This document shows, piece after piece, positions 28,695-36,990 of a DNA stretch of 51,097 nt. Source of the stretch: Rickettsiaceae bacterium. Its GTDB lineage: Bacteria; Pseudomonadota; Alphaproteobacteria; Rickettsiales; UBA6187. The notes below the pieces were generated by a model. The model was not told the origin of the DNA. It saw nothing but the letters and a program-made list of their open reading frames with translations, and ran no database searches. Both the position numbers and the translations under genes were made by a program. The stretch spans positions 1 through 51,097 of the forward strand of contig JAJONM010000003.1 of NCBI GenBank assembly GCA_021323415.1. The letters run 5' to 3'. How positions within the stretch are numbered: the first letter of the stretch is position 1; the number at the start of each line of letters is the position of its first letter.

Positions 28695-29453
28695 ATGCTA
28701 AAAACGAGAATAATTCCCTGTTTGGATGTAAAAGACGGCCGTGTAGTAAAAGGCGTTAATTTTGTTGATCTGGTAGATGCCGGTGATCCGGTAGAGCAGG
28801 CAAAGATTTATGATAAACAAGGTGCCGATGAACTTTGTTTCTTAGATATAACCGCATCAAGTGATAACCGCGAGACCATTTATGAAGTAGTAACCCAGGT
28901 AGCAGAGCAATGCTTTATGCCCCTTACTGTGGGTGGGGGAGTTCGAACGCTAGATGATGTAAGAAAGTTGCTTCTTTCGGGTGCGGATAAGGTTTCGATT
29001 AACACGGCGGCAGTGAAGAACCCTGATTTTGTGCGAGAGGCGGCAGAAAAATTTGGCTCGCAGTGTATTGTAGTCGGTATAGATGCAAAATCTACCGGTG
29101 TTGATAAATATGAAATTTTCACACATGGTGGCAGGGAAAACACAGGAATTGATGCAGTAAAATGGGCGCAAAGGATGGTAGCAAGTGGTGCTGGCGAGAT
29201 ATTACTTACATCAATGGATAGGGATGGAACAAAGCAAGGATTTGATATTGAACTAACACGCGCTATCGCGGATAGTGTTACTGTGCCTGTGATTGCATCA
29301 GGTGGTGTAGGTTCGCCAGAAGATTTTGTTGTGGGGGTGAGGGAGGCGCATGCTTCAGCACTGCTTGCAGCTTCTATATTCCACTTTGGTGAGTACACTA
29401 TTGAAGATGTAAAGAAATATATGCAAGAGCAAGGCGTTGCTGTACGTCTATAA
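28695..29453 (+). CDS. hisF: Imidazole glycerol phosphate synthase, cyclase subunit
   Basis: Combines PRFAR with ammonia from HisH to give imidazole glycerol phosphate and AICAR. 252 residues. Catalytic Asp11 ([16 protein letters not shown]) and Asp130 (VVGIDAKS) are present, with [29 protein letters not shown] and [13 protein letters not shown]. The AICAR released feeds purH, which is also in this window. Confidence 0.97.
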   Translation: MLKTRIIPCLDVKDGRVVKGVNFVDLVDAGDPVEQAKIYDKQGADELCFLDITASSDNRETIYEVVTQVAEQCFMPLTVGGGVRTLDDVRKLLLSGADKVSINTAAVKNPDFVREAAEKFGSQCIVVGIDAKSTGVDKYEIFTHGGRENTGIDAVKWAQRMVASGAGEILLTSMDRDGTKQGFDIELTRAIADSVTVPVIASGGVGSPEDFVVGVREAHASALLAASIFHFGEYTIEDVKKYMQEQGVAVRL

Positions 29454-29455
29454 GC

Positions 29456-29536
29456 ATAAGAACTTTGGAACTTTAGAAAATTAGAACTTTAATTTTAGAT
29501 TTTAAAGTTCTAAAGTTCTTACATTCCAAAGTTCCA
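29456..29536. repeat. 'gaacttt' repeat hairpin between hisF and hisE
   Basis: The left half repeats gaacttt words (29460, 29469, 29485). The right half carries the inverted aaagttc words (29505, 29513, 29528). The inner arms 29483-29492 and 29502-29511 pair perfectly over 10 bp across a 9-base loop, and the outer ggaacttt pairs with aaagttcc at 29528-29535. It lies inside the his operon, just ahead of the hisE ribosome-binding site. Confidence 0.65.
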
Positions 29537-29546
29537 GAGGGTAAAA

Positions 29547-29870
29547 ATGACCGATTCAACAATCATAGAACAACTTTATCAAACTATAAAAGAGCGCAAG
29601 AAAGCTAACCCTGAAGAATCTTACGTGGCCAAACTTTTTACCAAAGGTCGTGGAAAGATCGCACAAAAGGTAGGGGAAGAAGCAGTAGAGACTGTTATTG
29701 ATGCAGTGGCTGGTAATAAAAAAGGAGCTGTTTCTGAAAGCGCAGATTTACTGTTCCATTTGCTAGTTTTGTGGGCAGATATGGGTATAAAGCCTGAATC
29801 TGTTTACAAAGAACTGGAAAAGCGTAAAGGGGTTTCAGGAATAGAAGAGAAAAAAGGGCGGAAAGTTTAG
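29547..29870 (+). CDS. hisE: Phosphoribosyl-ATP pyrophosphatase
   Basis: Hydrolyses phosphoribosyl-ATP to phosphoribosyl-AMP, the second histidine step. 107 residues of all-alpha MazG-like fold, with ESYVAKLFTKGRGKIAQKVGEEAVETVIDA and SESADLLFHLLVLWADMGI, the acidic Mg-binding helices. Stand-alone, not fused to hisI. Only 3 bases separate it from the HIT gene. Confidence 0.95.
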   Translation: MTDSTIIEQLYQTIKERKKANPEESYVAKLFTKGRGKIAQKVGEEAVETVIDAVAGNKKGAVSESADLLFHLLVLWADMGIKPESVYKELEKRKGVSGIEEKKGRKV

Positions 29871-29873
29871 CAA

Positions 29874-30248
29874 ATGACATATGATAAAAACAACATTTTT
29901 GCTAAGATTATCCGGGAGGAGATTCCTTGCAGTAAGGTTTATAATGACGATTTCGTGCTGGCATTCAAAGATATTACCCCAGCAGCGCCAGTGCATGTGC
30001 TGGTAGTGCCAAAGGGCGAGTATACTTCCCTTGATGATTTTTCTACGAAAGCAAAACCAGAGGAAATTGGCAGGTTTTTTGCTACGGTTCAGAAAATAGC
30101 GGTACAGTTAGGTGTAGATAAAACCGGTTATCGTATAATAACTAATCATGGTGCAAATGCCTCGCAAACAGTGCCACATTTTCACGTCCATATTTTAGGT
30201 GGCAGTCCGCTAGGCGGATTACTGCGCAATGATACGCTTGATAGATAG
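29874..30248 (+). CDS. HIT family protein (HinT-like purine nucleoside phosphoramidase)
   Basis: 124 residues, cytosolic nucleotide hydrolase/phosphoramidase of the HinT branch. Seen: NIFAKIIREEIPCSKVYNDD, FKDITPAAPVHVLVVPK and the histidine triad HFHVH (102-106) before ILGG. It ends the plus-strand his cluster; a HIT gene after hisE is common in Alphaproteobacteria. Its stop codon abuts the stop codon of the opposing gene with no gap. Confidence 0.93.
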   Translation: MTYDKNNIFAKIIREEIPCSKVYNDDFVLAFKDITPAAPVHVLVVPKGEYTSLDDFSTKAKPEEIGRFFATVQKIAVQLGVDKTGYRIITNHGANASQTVPHFHVHILGGSPLGGLLRNDTLDR

Positions 30249-30680
30249 CTAGAATCCCACAGATTTCTGCATAACTTTTATGCTATCAATTTTATTGTTT
30301 GTGTGAAAAATGGAAACTACTGTTTTGGTAGTAGTGAGGAAATATATTTCCGGTGTATAGCTGCAATACCTGGCTGTGCGAGATGCCGGATTGTTCTTGT
30401 CGGGCTGAACAACTGTATCTTTTGAGCATTTTGCTTTATTATTTAACATTACAGATAAAACTTCTCCTATATCGGTGCCTTCCGTGTATTTGTCATTCAG
30501 CTCAGTTTCTATTTCTGTAGCAAGCTTAAGTGGACCAAGGTTTTCTGACCAAAAAAAGGCATGCGCTGCTTTTTCTTCGCGTTCCTTGTATGAGAAAATG
30601 CCAAGTCCTATAAGGCCGGCAACAAACACTGCTGCAGCAAAAGCCAAAAATCCCATAATGATTAAATAAAGCGTCTTCAT
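30249..30680 (-). CDS. Hypothetical protein with one N-terminal membrane anchor (143 aa)
   Basis: Not recognised. I chose ATG 30680, giving MKTLYLIIMGFLAFAAAVFVAG. A start nine codons upstream (30707) would put a Cys/His/Tyr-rich stretch before the anchor and is less likely. One transmembrane helix (about 4-30) is followed by a soluble domain with YKEREEKAAHAFFWSENLGPLKLATEIE and a region containing two cysteines (C85 and C105 approximately), which might form a disulfide outside the cytosol. It stands alone between the HIT gene and the ligase gene. Confidence 0.6.
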   Translation of the reverse strand: MKTLYLIIMGFLAFAAAVFVAGLIGLGIFSYKEREEKAAHAFFWSENLGPLKLATEIETELNDKYTEGTDIGEVLSVMLNNKAKCSKDTVVQPDKNNPASRTARYCSYTPEIYFLTTTKTVVSIFHTNNKIDSIKVMQKSVGF

Positions 30681-30758
30681 TTTGCAATAATGGCAGAAGT
30701 AATGCATTTAGCAACTTTTTGTTAAACAATCTTACAACCAAATATATTTTAGTAAAAT

Positions 30759-31874
30759 TTATTCACGAAACCTACCCAAAGATGAATTAACCATGCCTTC
30801 TACACTACCTCTATCGGCATATTGTTTACGTAGATAATGAGCGTCACTGCCCTCATGCGTTATTGCTGTAAGAAGTTCTAAAGCAGGAAAGCTTTCAAGA
30901 GATTCGAAATATGGTTCTATTTTGCGTAATGTAGTAAGAATATCTTCCCTTAGCGAAAGCGTTTCGTAAGATTTAGGATGAATAATAGAGCCTTCCAAAC
31001 CAAAACGGCATGCCTGAAAACGGTTATAGTTATAAACGAGGTAATCATCCTCAATAGGTGGTGGTTCATGCTGTTCGAGTAAATATTTACACAGAGCCTG
31101 TAAATAACAAGCCAGCACGGCAGCTTTTTCAACACTGAGCGGCGTATCGCACACCCGCAGTTCAATAGTGCCAAATTCCGGTTTCGGTCTTATATCCCAA
31201 TAAAAATCCTTCATGCTTCCTACTATGCCAGTCTTTTCCATCTTGGAAAAAAAACCATTGGCAAACTCATCCCATTTAAGCATAAATGGTGCTCGTCCTG
31301 AAAGTGGAAAAGCGAATACAGAGTTAAGCCGGGCTGAATTAAACAGTGTATCTCTTCCTTGCACAAATGGTGATGAGGCTGACAGCGCAATAAAATGCGG
31401 TATATAGCGGTTTAGTGCATGTAGTAGGAACATCGCATTATCACCTGAAGTACAGCCGATATGTATATGTTGGCCGAATATAGTAAATTGCTTAGCCAGA
31501 TAGCCATATAAAGCAGAAACTCTCCTGAAACGTGGCTTAGAGAATATCTTTTGCTCTGACCAATTTTGGAACGGGTGTGTGCCTCCTCCGCAAATGCCGA
31601 TATTTAAAATATCACCAGCTTGCAATAGCTTATCTCGTATTTGCTGCAATTGCTTTAACAGTCCTGTATAATTATTCTGAATGCCTGTGGCTATTTCCAA
31701 CATACTCTCAGTAATTTCCGGTACAACAATCCCTGGGAATTCCTTGCGCTGCAATAGATGCAGAAGATCAGGGCTGGCAGCGGTAAGATTAAAATCAGAA
31801 AGATTAACCAGCTGCAGCTCAAGTTCAACGCCCATGCTGAGTGCATTAGATTCTGTGAAAGGATCTAAAGGCAT
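30759..31874 (-). CDS. Carboxylate-amine ligase, YbdK / GCS2 family
   Basis: 371 residues of the glutamate-cysteine ligase family 2 (ATP-grasp-like carboxylate-amine ligase). Seen: SMGVELELQLVNLSDF, LNIGICGGGTHPFQNW, FGQHIHIGCTSGD, ALSASSPFVQGRDT, EFGTIELRVCDTP and YADRGSVEGMVNSSLGRF. E. coli YbdK has weak glutamate-cysteine ligase activity, but true substrates are mostly unknown. It overlaps the antiporter gene by one base, so the two form a pair. Confidence 0.88.
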   Translation of the reverse strand: MPLDPFTESNALSMGVELELQLVNLSDFNLTAASPDLLHLLQRKEFPGIVVPEITESMLEIATGIQNNYTGLLKQLQQIRDKLLQAGDILNIGICGGGTHPFQNWSEQKIFSKPRFRRVSALYGYLAKQFTIFGQHIHIGCTSGDNAMFLLHALNRYIPHFIALSASSPFVQGRDTLFNSARLNSVFAFPLSGRAPFMLKWDEFANGFFSKMEKTGIVGSMKDFYWDIRPKPEFGTIELRVCDTPLSVEKAAVLACYLQALCKYLLEQHEPPPIEDDYLVYNYNRFQACRFGLEGSIIHPKSYETLSLREDILTTLRKIEPYFESLESFPALELLTAITHEGSDAHYLRKQYADRGSVEGMVNSSLGRFRE

Positions 31875-33061
31875 TATTCCTCCTTAATGTTATAGACTTC
31901 TTTTGCCAGTTTTAATGCGCGTTGCGTAATAACTGGGCCTAAAACTTCCATGAATAAAGTCATTGCTGCTAATGCTTCTAACTGGTCAATAAATGAAATG
32001 CCTAAATATCTGGCTTGCTCAAGGACTAAAATTACAAATGCTGAAATAGGCGCAAGGGCAACTCCGGTTAACATCCCTTTTCGCCATGTAATCCCGCTTA
32101 ATTTAGCAAATATCGCAACGCCAAAAGTTTTTGTTGCAAGACGAGCCGCAATTAATATTACTCCTAAGCCGCTACCAGCTAAAATTTTTTGCCATTCCAA
32201 AGTAGATACTACAAACACAAATAATAACACCGTAAGCAATTCACCAAGTGCGCCAAAATTACGCTGGGTCTGGTTAAGTGCTACCCTGTAATGTCGTGCT
32301 ACCAGTCCAAATGTCATAGTAGCTAGTACAGGCGAAAGTTTGGCAGCATGGGTTATCGCTACCAGTAGGATAATTGAAAGTGCAAAAGCAAGAGTCCCAT
32401 CCTGCGATAGCTTGCCTAGGCTACGCATAATATTGGGTATAATCACACCAAATACGGCACCGAGTATTGCAGAAACGACTAAAACAAACATACTGCTTGA
32501 TACTGCATTACCAAAATTGCCCGACGTCTTGAAAACAGCAAGGCCAACAATTACCTTAAAGGCAAATACTGCCAAAACGCAATTAATTGCAGTTAGATGT
32601 AATATACGTTCTGTTACCTGACCGGAGCTGCGTGTCTCGTTAATTACGCGAAGTACGCCAGCAGGTGAGGTAGACATAGCCAACGAGGAAAGAAGCAGGG
32701 CATTTATATTTGATATGCCATACCAGGAGCTGATAGCATATACGACAACAAAAGTGACTACTGATTCAACGAGGCCGGTAATACCAATCCATGGATTAGT
32801 ACGTAACCAGCGCAAGTTAACACGATAGCCCATTTCGAAAAGAGTTAGACCAAGTGCAATATTGGCAAAAAGAAGGATGTTACTCTGTTCTGCGGCAGGC
32901 AGAAAACCAAATTGCGTACTTGCAAGTATAAATCCCACCAGCCCATATATACTTATGCGTGGCAAGCTAGTCCAGCGCGATCCAAATTCTCCGGCAACCC
33001 ATGCAAGAACTACAGCAAAAGACCAGGAAACATCAGGTGATAGTGACAACAAATTTTGCAT
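31874..33061 (-). CDS. Cation:proton antiporter (CPA2-type membrane protein)
   Basis: 395 residues with about 11-12 hydrophobic segments and no regulatory TrkA-N domain. It carries family-like segments such as ALGLTLFEMGYRVNLRWLR (regulatory loop after the fourth span), LLSSLAMSTSPAGVLRVINE (unwound helix region) and LATKTFGVAIFAKLSGITWRKGMLTGVALAPISAF. It would exchange Na+ or K+ for protons at the inner membrane, though the ion is not readable from sequence. Its stop overlaps the start of the YbdK-like ligase gene. Confidence 0.85.
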   Translation of the reverse strand: MQNLLSLSPDVSWSFAVVLAWVAGEFGSRWTSLPRISIYGLVGFILASTQFGFLPAAEQSNILLFANIALGLTLFEMGYRVNLRWLRTNPWIGITGLVESVVTFVVVYAISSWYGISNINALLLSSLAMSTSPAGVLRVINETRSSGQVTERILHLTAINCVLAVFAFKVIVGLAVFKTSGNFGNAVSSSMFVLVVSAILGAVFGVIIPNIMRSLGKLSQDGTLAFALSIILLVAITHAAKLSPVLATMTFGLVARHYRVALNQTQRNFGALGELLTVLLFVFVVSTLEWQKILAGSGLGVILIAARLATKTFGVAIFAKLSGITWRKGMLTGVALAPISAFVILVLEQARYLGISFIDQLEALAAMTLFMEVLGPVITQRALKLAKEVYNIKEE

Positions 33062-33207
33062 ATATATTTTTTAGATTCTTTAAAGGCCTTTGGCAAGGTC
33101 TTATAGTAAATCAAACTGTAACAGTATAGTGTTTATGGGGCTTGCAAATAAAACTATAAGGAAGGATTTTCAGTCTTTTCAACTTGTTTTCTTCTTACAT
33201 AAGAAAA

Positions 33208-33284
33208 TGGTGATCCCGAGACGATTCGAACGTCTGACCCACAGCTTAGAAGGCTGTTGCTCTATCCAGCTGAGCTACGGGACC
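33208..33284 (-). tRNA. tRNA-Arg (anticodon TCT)
   Basis: On the minus strand the cloverleaf is complete: 7-bp acceptor (GGTCCCG with CGGGATC), D arm with AGCTCAGCTGGATAGAGC, anticodon stem CAGCC/GGCTG-like with loop CTTCTAA (anticodon TCT), T arm with GTTCGAATC, discriminator A and an encoded CCA at 33208-33210. It lies between the antiporter and murA. Confidence 0.97.
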
Positions 33285-33345
33285 ACATACGGAAAGTGAA
33301 TGCTTTATAAACCATACACTAGCAGGAAACAAGGCTTTTTTGTTG

Positions 33346-34635
33346 CTAGCTGTTATAACGTTCAATATTAGCCCCTAATATAGCTAATTTTTCCTCAATG
33401 CGTTCATAACCGCGATCAATGTGGTACATGCGGCTGATAGTTGTTTCGCCCTCGGCTACTAATGCGGCCAAAACTAACGAAACAGAGGCTCTAAGGTCTG
33501 TTGCCATGATTTGCGCCCCCTTTAGTGGGCGCCCTTTTATGACTGCTGTGTGACCTTCTACTGTAATATCAGCGCCCATGCGAGAAAGCTCAGAGACGTG
33601 CATATAACGGTTTTCAAAGATTGTTTCGTTGATAACAGATGCGCTATCGCCAATACACATTAAAGCCATGAACTGTGCCTGCATATCGGTTGCAAAGCCT
33701 GGGTATGGCTGAGTTGTGGCATTTACGCTATTTATCACGCCATTTTTACGCCTTACTCTGAGGCCGCTTTCGGTTTGTGTTATTTCAACGCCGGCTTCTT
33801 CTAATTTTTCTATAGTGGCGCGCATTATATCCAGCTCGATACCGCGTAGCTCAATATCACCATTGGTTATAGCCCCGGCTATCATAAAGGTGCCGGCTTC
33901 AATGCGGTCACTAATTACTTTATACTCCGTTCCGTGCAATGATTCTACGCCGGTTATGACTAGAGTATCAGTGCCAATGCCTTCAATTTTTGCTCCCATC
34001 TTAACCAAACAATGGGCTAAATCGGTAACTTCCGGCTCTTTTGCGGCGTTGCCTAGGGTTGTTACTCCATCAGCAAGTGTAGCTGCCATAAGTAAGTTTT
34101 CAGTAGCACCTACTGAAACTTTATCGAACTGTATGTTCGCGCCTTTTAAACGGCCTTCCACAGAAGCGCTAATGTATCCCTCTTCCAGGTCAATTTTAGC
34201 GCCCATTTGCTCAAGGGCTTTAAGATGCAGGTCGATAGGCCTTGTGCCAATTGCGCAACCTCCAGGAAGTGATACTCTTGCTTTGCCAAAACGTGCAAGT
34301 AAAGGCCCTAATACCAGCACAGATGCGCGCATTTTGCGGACTATACTATAGGGAGCTTCAAAATTTGTGATATTTTTGGCATCCAGGATAATAACCTGAC
34401 CTTCGTAGCTTTTTAAGCTGTTTTGGCAAGTTCCGTCTAATTTGAAATCGACACCGTGCTGTATAAGCAGGTTAGCCATAGTGGCTATATCCATCAAATG
34501 CGGTGTATTTGATAGTTTTAGCGGTTCCTCGGTAAGCAGCGCTGCAGTCATAAGCGGTAATGCGGCATTCTTTGCGCCACTTATTTCTACTATACCTTTT
34601 AAAGGTTTGCCGCCAACTACTCTGATTTTATCCAT
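33346..34635 (-). CDS. murA: UDP-N-acetylglucosamine 1-carboxyvinyltransferase
   Basis: First committed step of peptidoglycan synthesis, adding enolpyruvyl from PEP to UDP-GlcNAc; the fosfomycin target. 429 residues. Key sites: [12 protein letters not shown] (K22, N23), [18 protein letters not shown], active-site Cys127 in [31 protein letters not shown] and [13 protein letters not shown]. Cys rather than Asp at the active site predicts fosfomycin sensitivity of the enzyme itself. It follows dcd on the same strand. Confidence 0.97.
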   Translation of the reverse strand: MDKIRVVGGKPLKGIVEISGAKNAALPLMTAALLTEEPLKLSNTPHLMDIATMANLLIQHGVDFKLDGTCQNSLKSYEGQVIILDAKNITNFEAPYSIVRKMRASVLVLGPLLARFGKARVSLPGGCAIGTRPIDLHLKALEQMGAKIDLEEGYISASVEGRLKGANIQFDKVSVGATENLLMAATLADGVTTLGNAAKEPEVTDLAHCLVKMGAKIEGIGTDTLVITGVESLHGTEYKVISDRIEAGTFMIAGAITNGDIELRGIELDIMRATIEKLEEAGVEITQTESGLRVRRKNGVINSVNATTQPYPGFATDMQAQFMALMCIGDSASVINETIFENRYMHVSELSRMGADITVEGHTAVIKGRPLKGAQIMATDLRASVSLVLAALVAEGETTISRMYHIDRGYERIEEKLAILGANIERYNS

Positions 34636-34646
34636 AAATAATCTCT

Positions 34647-35222
34647 TTACGCGCTCTCAAATGCACTTTCAACTTTAGGAAGGGTAACGCCTTCCTGTTT
34701 CATATATTTGCCGGATTTATCAGCGTAAGAGGTTTCGCAAACCGTGTTACCTTTTAAGAATAAGAATTGGCAAGCACCTTCATTGGCATAAATTTTAGCA
34801 GGTAGTGGAGTTGTATTGGAAAATTCCAACGTAACATGGCCTTCCCATTCTGGTTCTAAAGGTGTTACATTTACAATAATGCCGCAGCGGGCGTAAGTAG
34901 ATTTGCCAACGCAGATAACCAACACATCGCGCGGGATTTTGAAATATTCTACAGTGCGTGCCAGCACAAAGCTATTTGGCGGAATTATGCACACATCGGT
35001 CTTGCGGTCGACGAAACCTTTTTGGGAAAATGCTTTAGGGTCAACAGTTGCAGAATCGACATTGGTAAAAATTTTGAATTCATCAGATACCCTTGCATCA
35101 TAGCCATATGAGGAGAGCCCGTAAGAAATTACACCGTCACGTTTTTGTTTTTCCTCAAAGGGGAATATCATTTGATTTTCTATGGATTGCTCGCGAATCC
35201 AGCTATCCGCCATTATGGACAT
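34647..35222 (-). CDS. dcd: dCTP deaminase
   Basis: Deaminates dCTP to dUTP, feeding dTMP synthesis. 191 residues from the start [11 protein letters not shown]. An aaggag ribosome-binding site lies 8 bases before this ATG, whereas the ATG at 35228 would be only 2 bases away. Motifs: [51 protein letters not shown] and [10 protein letters not shown] (catalytic Glu region). The family shares the dUTPase fold; the length is typical of the mono-functional Gram-negative enzyme. Confidence 0.95.
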   Translation of the reverse strand: MSIMADSWIREQSIENQMIFPFEEKQKRDGVISYGLSSYGYDARVSDEFKIFTNVDSATVDPKAFSQKGFVDRKTDVCIIPPNSFVLARTVEYFKIPRDVLVICVGKSTYARCGIIVNVTPLEPEWEGHVTLEFSNTTPLPAKIYANEGACQFLFLKGNTVCETSYADKSGKYMKQEGVTLPKVESAFESA

Positions 35223-35277
35223 AGCCATTACTCCTTACTGATTGCTTGGTGTGAGAATATAACTAGAGTAACAGATA

Positions 35278-35322
35278 GTGCAAGTGTTAATAGTGTAAGT
35301 AGTTAGTGCAAGTGCAAGTAAA
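35278..35322. repeat. 'gtgcaagt' repeat copy upstream of dcd
   Basis: Contains four gtgcaagt/gtgtaagt words. Bases 35293-35310 match 5727-5744 exactly over 18 nt. It lies in the 194-base gap between dcd and the unknown gene to its right, where I see no other feature except an inverted ttttaaag/ctttaaaa pair at 35325-35345. Confidence 0.6.
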
Positions 35323-35416
35323 TTTTAAAGAAAGACTTTAAAATTTGTTACTAATGACACAATTTGGAATTTAACTACTAAAAAGAGTTTGTTGAAACTT
35401 TACATCTTTTTTTGCG

Positions 35417-36286
35417 CTAACTTAGCTTATGCTCCCAAAGGTCGTGCGCGCGGTTTTTTTTATCTTTCAGGCGTTCTTTTAGGTTAAGGGTTTTGCCGCG
35501 CCAGCCAGTTTCCTGGCCTTGAGGTGAAAGTTTTCTTTCCCAGGATTTTGGCCTTAAGATTTCAGCTTTTTTCTTTTTAGCGCGTAGTCTGTCGGCAGCC
35601 TTGCTTCTTGCATCACCTTCTTGTGCATCGTCCTGGTTCTTTTTGTGCTCACGCACATTCATCATGATGCGTTGGATACGTATATTCTGCTGCCTCATAA
35701 GCAATTTGCGAAGCATTTTCCGGCTGGTAGCTGTAATGATTATGCCACCAAAAGATACAGCAAAAATTTTTATTTTTGGCTTTTTGTTCCAGATGCTTTC
35801 TACGCCTTCATACCAATCACCAAGAGCAGTTGCTATAGCATGATAAGCAAGATCGCCATAATTGCCGTGAGCCAATGACGCTGCCATCATCATCATATCA
35901 CCCCATTTTACAACACTTCCCATATTAAGTTTGTGCGCAGTGCGCTCATCCGCTTTGTATGTGCGGACCGGTATTCCATCAATGCGTCTTGGGGAGTCGT
36001 CTTTTTCAGCTTTGGTACTGCTACCGCCTCTGCCTCTTTCCGCCCGCTCTTGTGCTGCTTGGCGTGCGGCTTCCCGCTGCTTCCAGTAATTTAATTCGTG
36101 TACCATTTGTTCGTATTGTTCACGAACTACGGCTTCCATTAAATAATCAACCTGAGCGCGGTCAGCGCCTTCTATGCGGTGCAGGGTTCCGCCAGAATAA
36201 AACTCACCAATGTATAATCCTCTCTGTTCGTCGAAATTAACCGAAAGATCAGAAACATAGTTAGGGATTGGTTTCGATGCGTGCAA
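35417..36286 (-). CDS. Hypothetical protein, basic C-terminus (289 aa)
   Basis: Not recognised. The frame opens at TTG 36286 without a clear ribosome-binding site, so the true start is uncertain. The N-terminal part (1-60) looks folded (VNFDEQRGLYIGEFYSGG). Residues 60-100 are an Arg/Gln-rich, probably coiled helix. Residues 125-160 include VKWGDMMMMAASLAHGNYGD, followed by a hydrophobic stretch, KIFAVSFGGIIITAT, that may be a membrane span. The last 100 residues are strongly basic, with many Lys/Arg. Neighbours are dcd and a 46-codon basic gene. Confidence 0.6.
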   Translation of the reverse strand: MHASKPIPNYVSDLSVNFDEQRGLYIGEFYSGGTLHRIEGADRAQVDYLMEAVVREQYEQMVHELNYWKQREAARQAAQERAERGRGGSSTKAEKDDSPRRIDGIPVRTYKADERTAHKLNMGSVVKWGDMMMMAASLAHGNYGDLAYHAIATALGDWYEGVESIWNKKPKIKIFAVSFGGIIITATSRKMLRKLLMRQQNIRIQRIMMNVREHKKNQDDAQEGDARSKAADRLRAKKKKAEILRPKSWERKLSPQGQETGWRGKTLNLKERLKDKKNRAHDLWEHKLS

Positions 36287-36405
36287 ATCCAGACCAACAA
36301 TAATTGTTAATTTAATGTTATTGTATCATATAAAATTATAAACATTTAGTAGAATTATATATGGTTTTAAATATATTGCTAGATTTTTGATACGAAAAGG
36401 AGGGG

Positions 36406-36546
36406 TTAAGACTTTTTGTCTTTTCGCCGCCGCAAATTAAGGCGTAAGTTTTCAGATAGCTTATTTTTCCTGGAATTAATTTTTTTAGTACTTTCTGCGG
36501 CAGAGATAAGTTTTCTTGCTGCTTTTTCTTCTGGGGTTTCTTTCAT
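36406..36546 (-). CDS. Small basic protein (46 aa), putative
   Basis: A short frame on the minus strand, reading MKETPEEKAARKLISAAEST and ending in a basic tail, ENLRLNLRRRKDKKS. An aggaaa sequence sits just before the ATG. The pattern of an Ala/Glu helix ending in NLRxNLRRRK recalls small basic proteins found in many Alphaproteobacteria. That similarity is from memory of the pattern, not a search. Confidence 0.5.
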   Translation of the reverse strand: MKETPEEKAARKLISAAESTKKINSRKNKLSENLRLNLRRRKDKKS

Positions 36547-36653
36547 TTTCCTACTAAAAAATACTTGCTAAAAATATTTTTATATGGCACGTTCCGCCAC
36601 ACTTCTGTGTACAAATATACAGCGCTTGGGTTTTCTTGCAATAGACTAATCTT

Positions 36654-36728
36654 GCCGCCATAGCTCAGTGGTAGAGCACGTCATTGGTAATGACGGGGTC
36701 GGGTGTTCGATTCACCTTGGCGGCACCA
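36654..36728 (+). tRNA. tRNA-Thr (anticodon GGT)
   Basis: Complete cloverleaf: acceptor GCCGCCA with TGGCGGC, D arm TAGCTCAGTGGTAGAGC, anticodon stem CGTCA/TGACG with loop TTGGTAA (anticodon GGT), T arm with GTTCGATTC, discriminator A and encoded CCA at 36726-36728. It lies 262 bases before the giant LamG gene. Confidence 0.97.
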
Positions 36729-36810
36729 CTCTTGGCGGAAGCTTCGAGTGGCTTACGCCTCATTTATGACTTCATTAGCTATTTGTTAATAATTTTATAC
36801 TATACTTAGG

Positions 36811-36855
36811 AATAGAAGTTCTTGAGAAATCAAGGTATTGCGCGTCGCTTCTATT
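36811..36855 (+). other. Possible structured element between tRNA-Thr and the giant gene
   Basis: Arms aatagaag (36811-36818) and cttctatt (36848-36855) are perfectly complementary and enclose a smaller stem (cttga with tcaag, 36820-36833). No reading frame covers it. It may be a leader structure, a small RNA or chance. The rest of the gap 36729-36990 holds only the promoter below and a short hairpin, attgtg-ctaaa-cacaat, at 36933-36949. Confidence 0.3.
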
Positions 36856-36894
36856 GGACTTTGCAGGGTTTGTAACAAAAATGTATAAAAATGT

Positions 36895-36924
36895 TTGGCA
36901 TTTGCATAAAAAATATGTTACAAT
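36895..36924 (+). promoter_or_regulatory. Sigma-70-like promoter for the giant LamG gene
   Basis: TTGGCA (36895-36900) and TACAAT (36919-36924), separated by 18 bases, each differ from consensus by one base. Transcription would start near 36931, giving a leader of about 60 bases with a small hairpin (36933-36949) and a ggagg ribosome-binding site at 36981-36985. Confidence 0.55.
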
Positions 36925-36990
36925 TAAAAATTATTGTGCTAAACACAATCTGTGTCCTGCAATGTATGCGGATAGGATTTGGAGGCGTTA

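Noticed and set aside
36979-36990. TTG at 36979 as start of the giant gene
   Set aside because: The ggagg ribosome-binding site overlaps this position and is correctly spaced only for ATG 36991.
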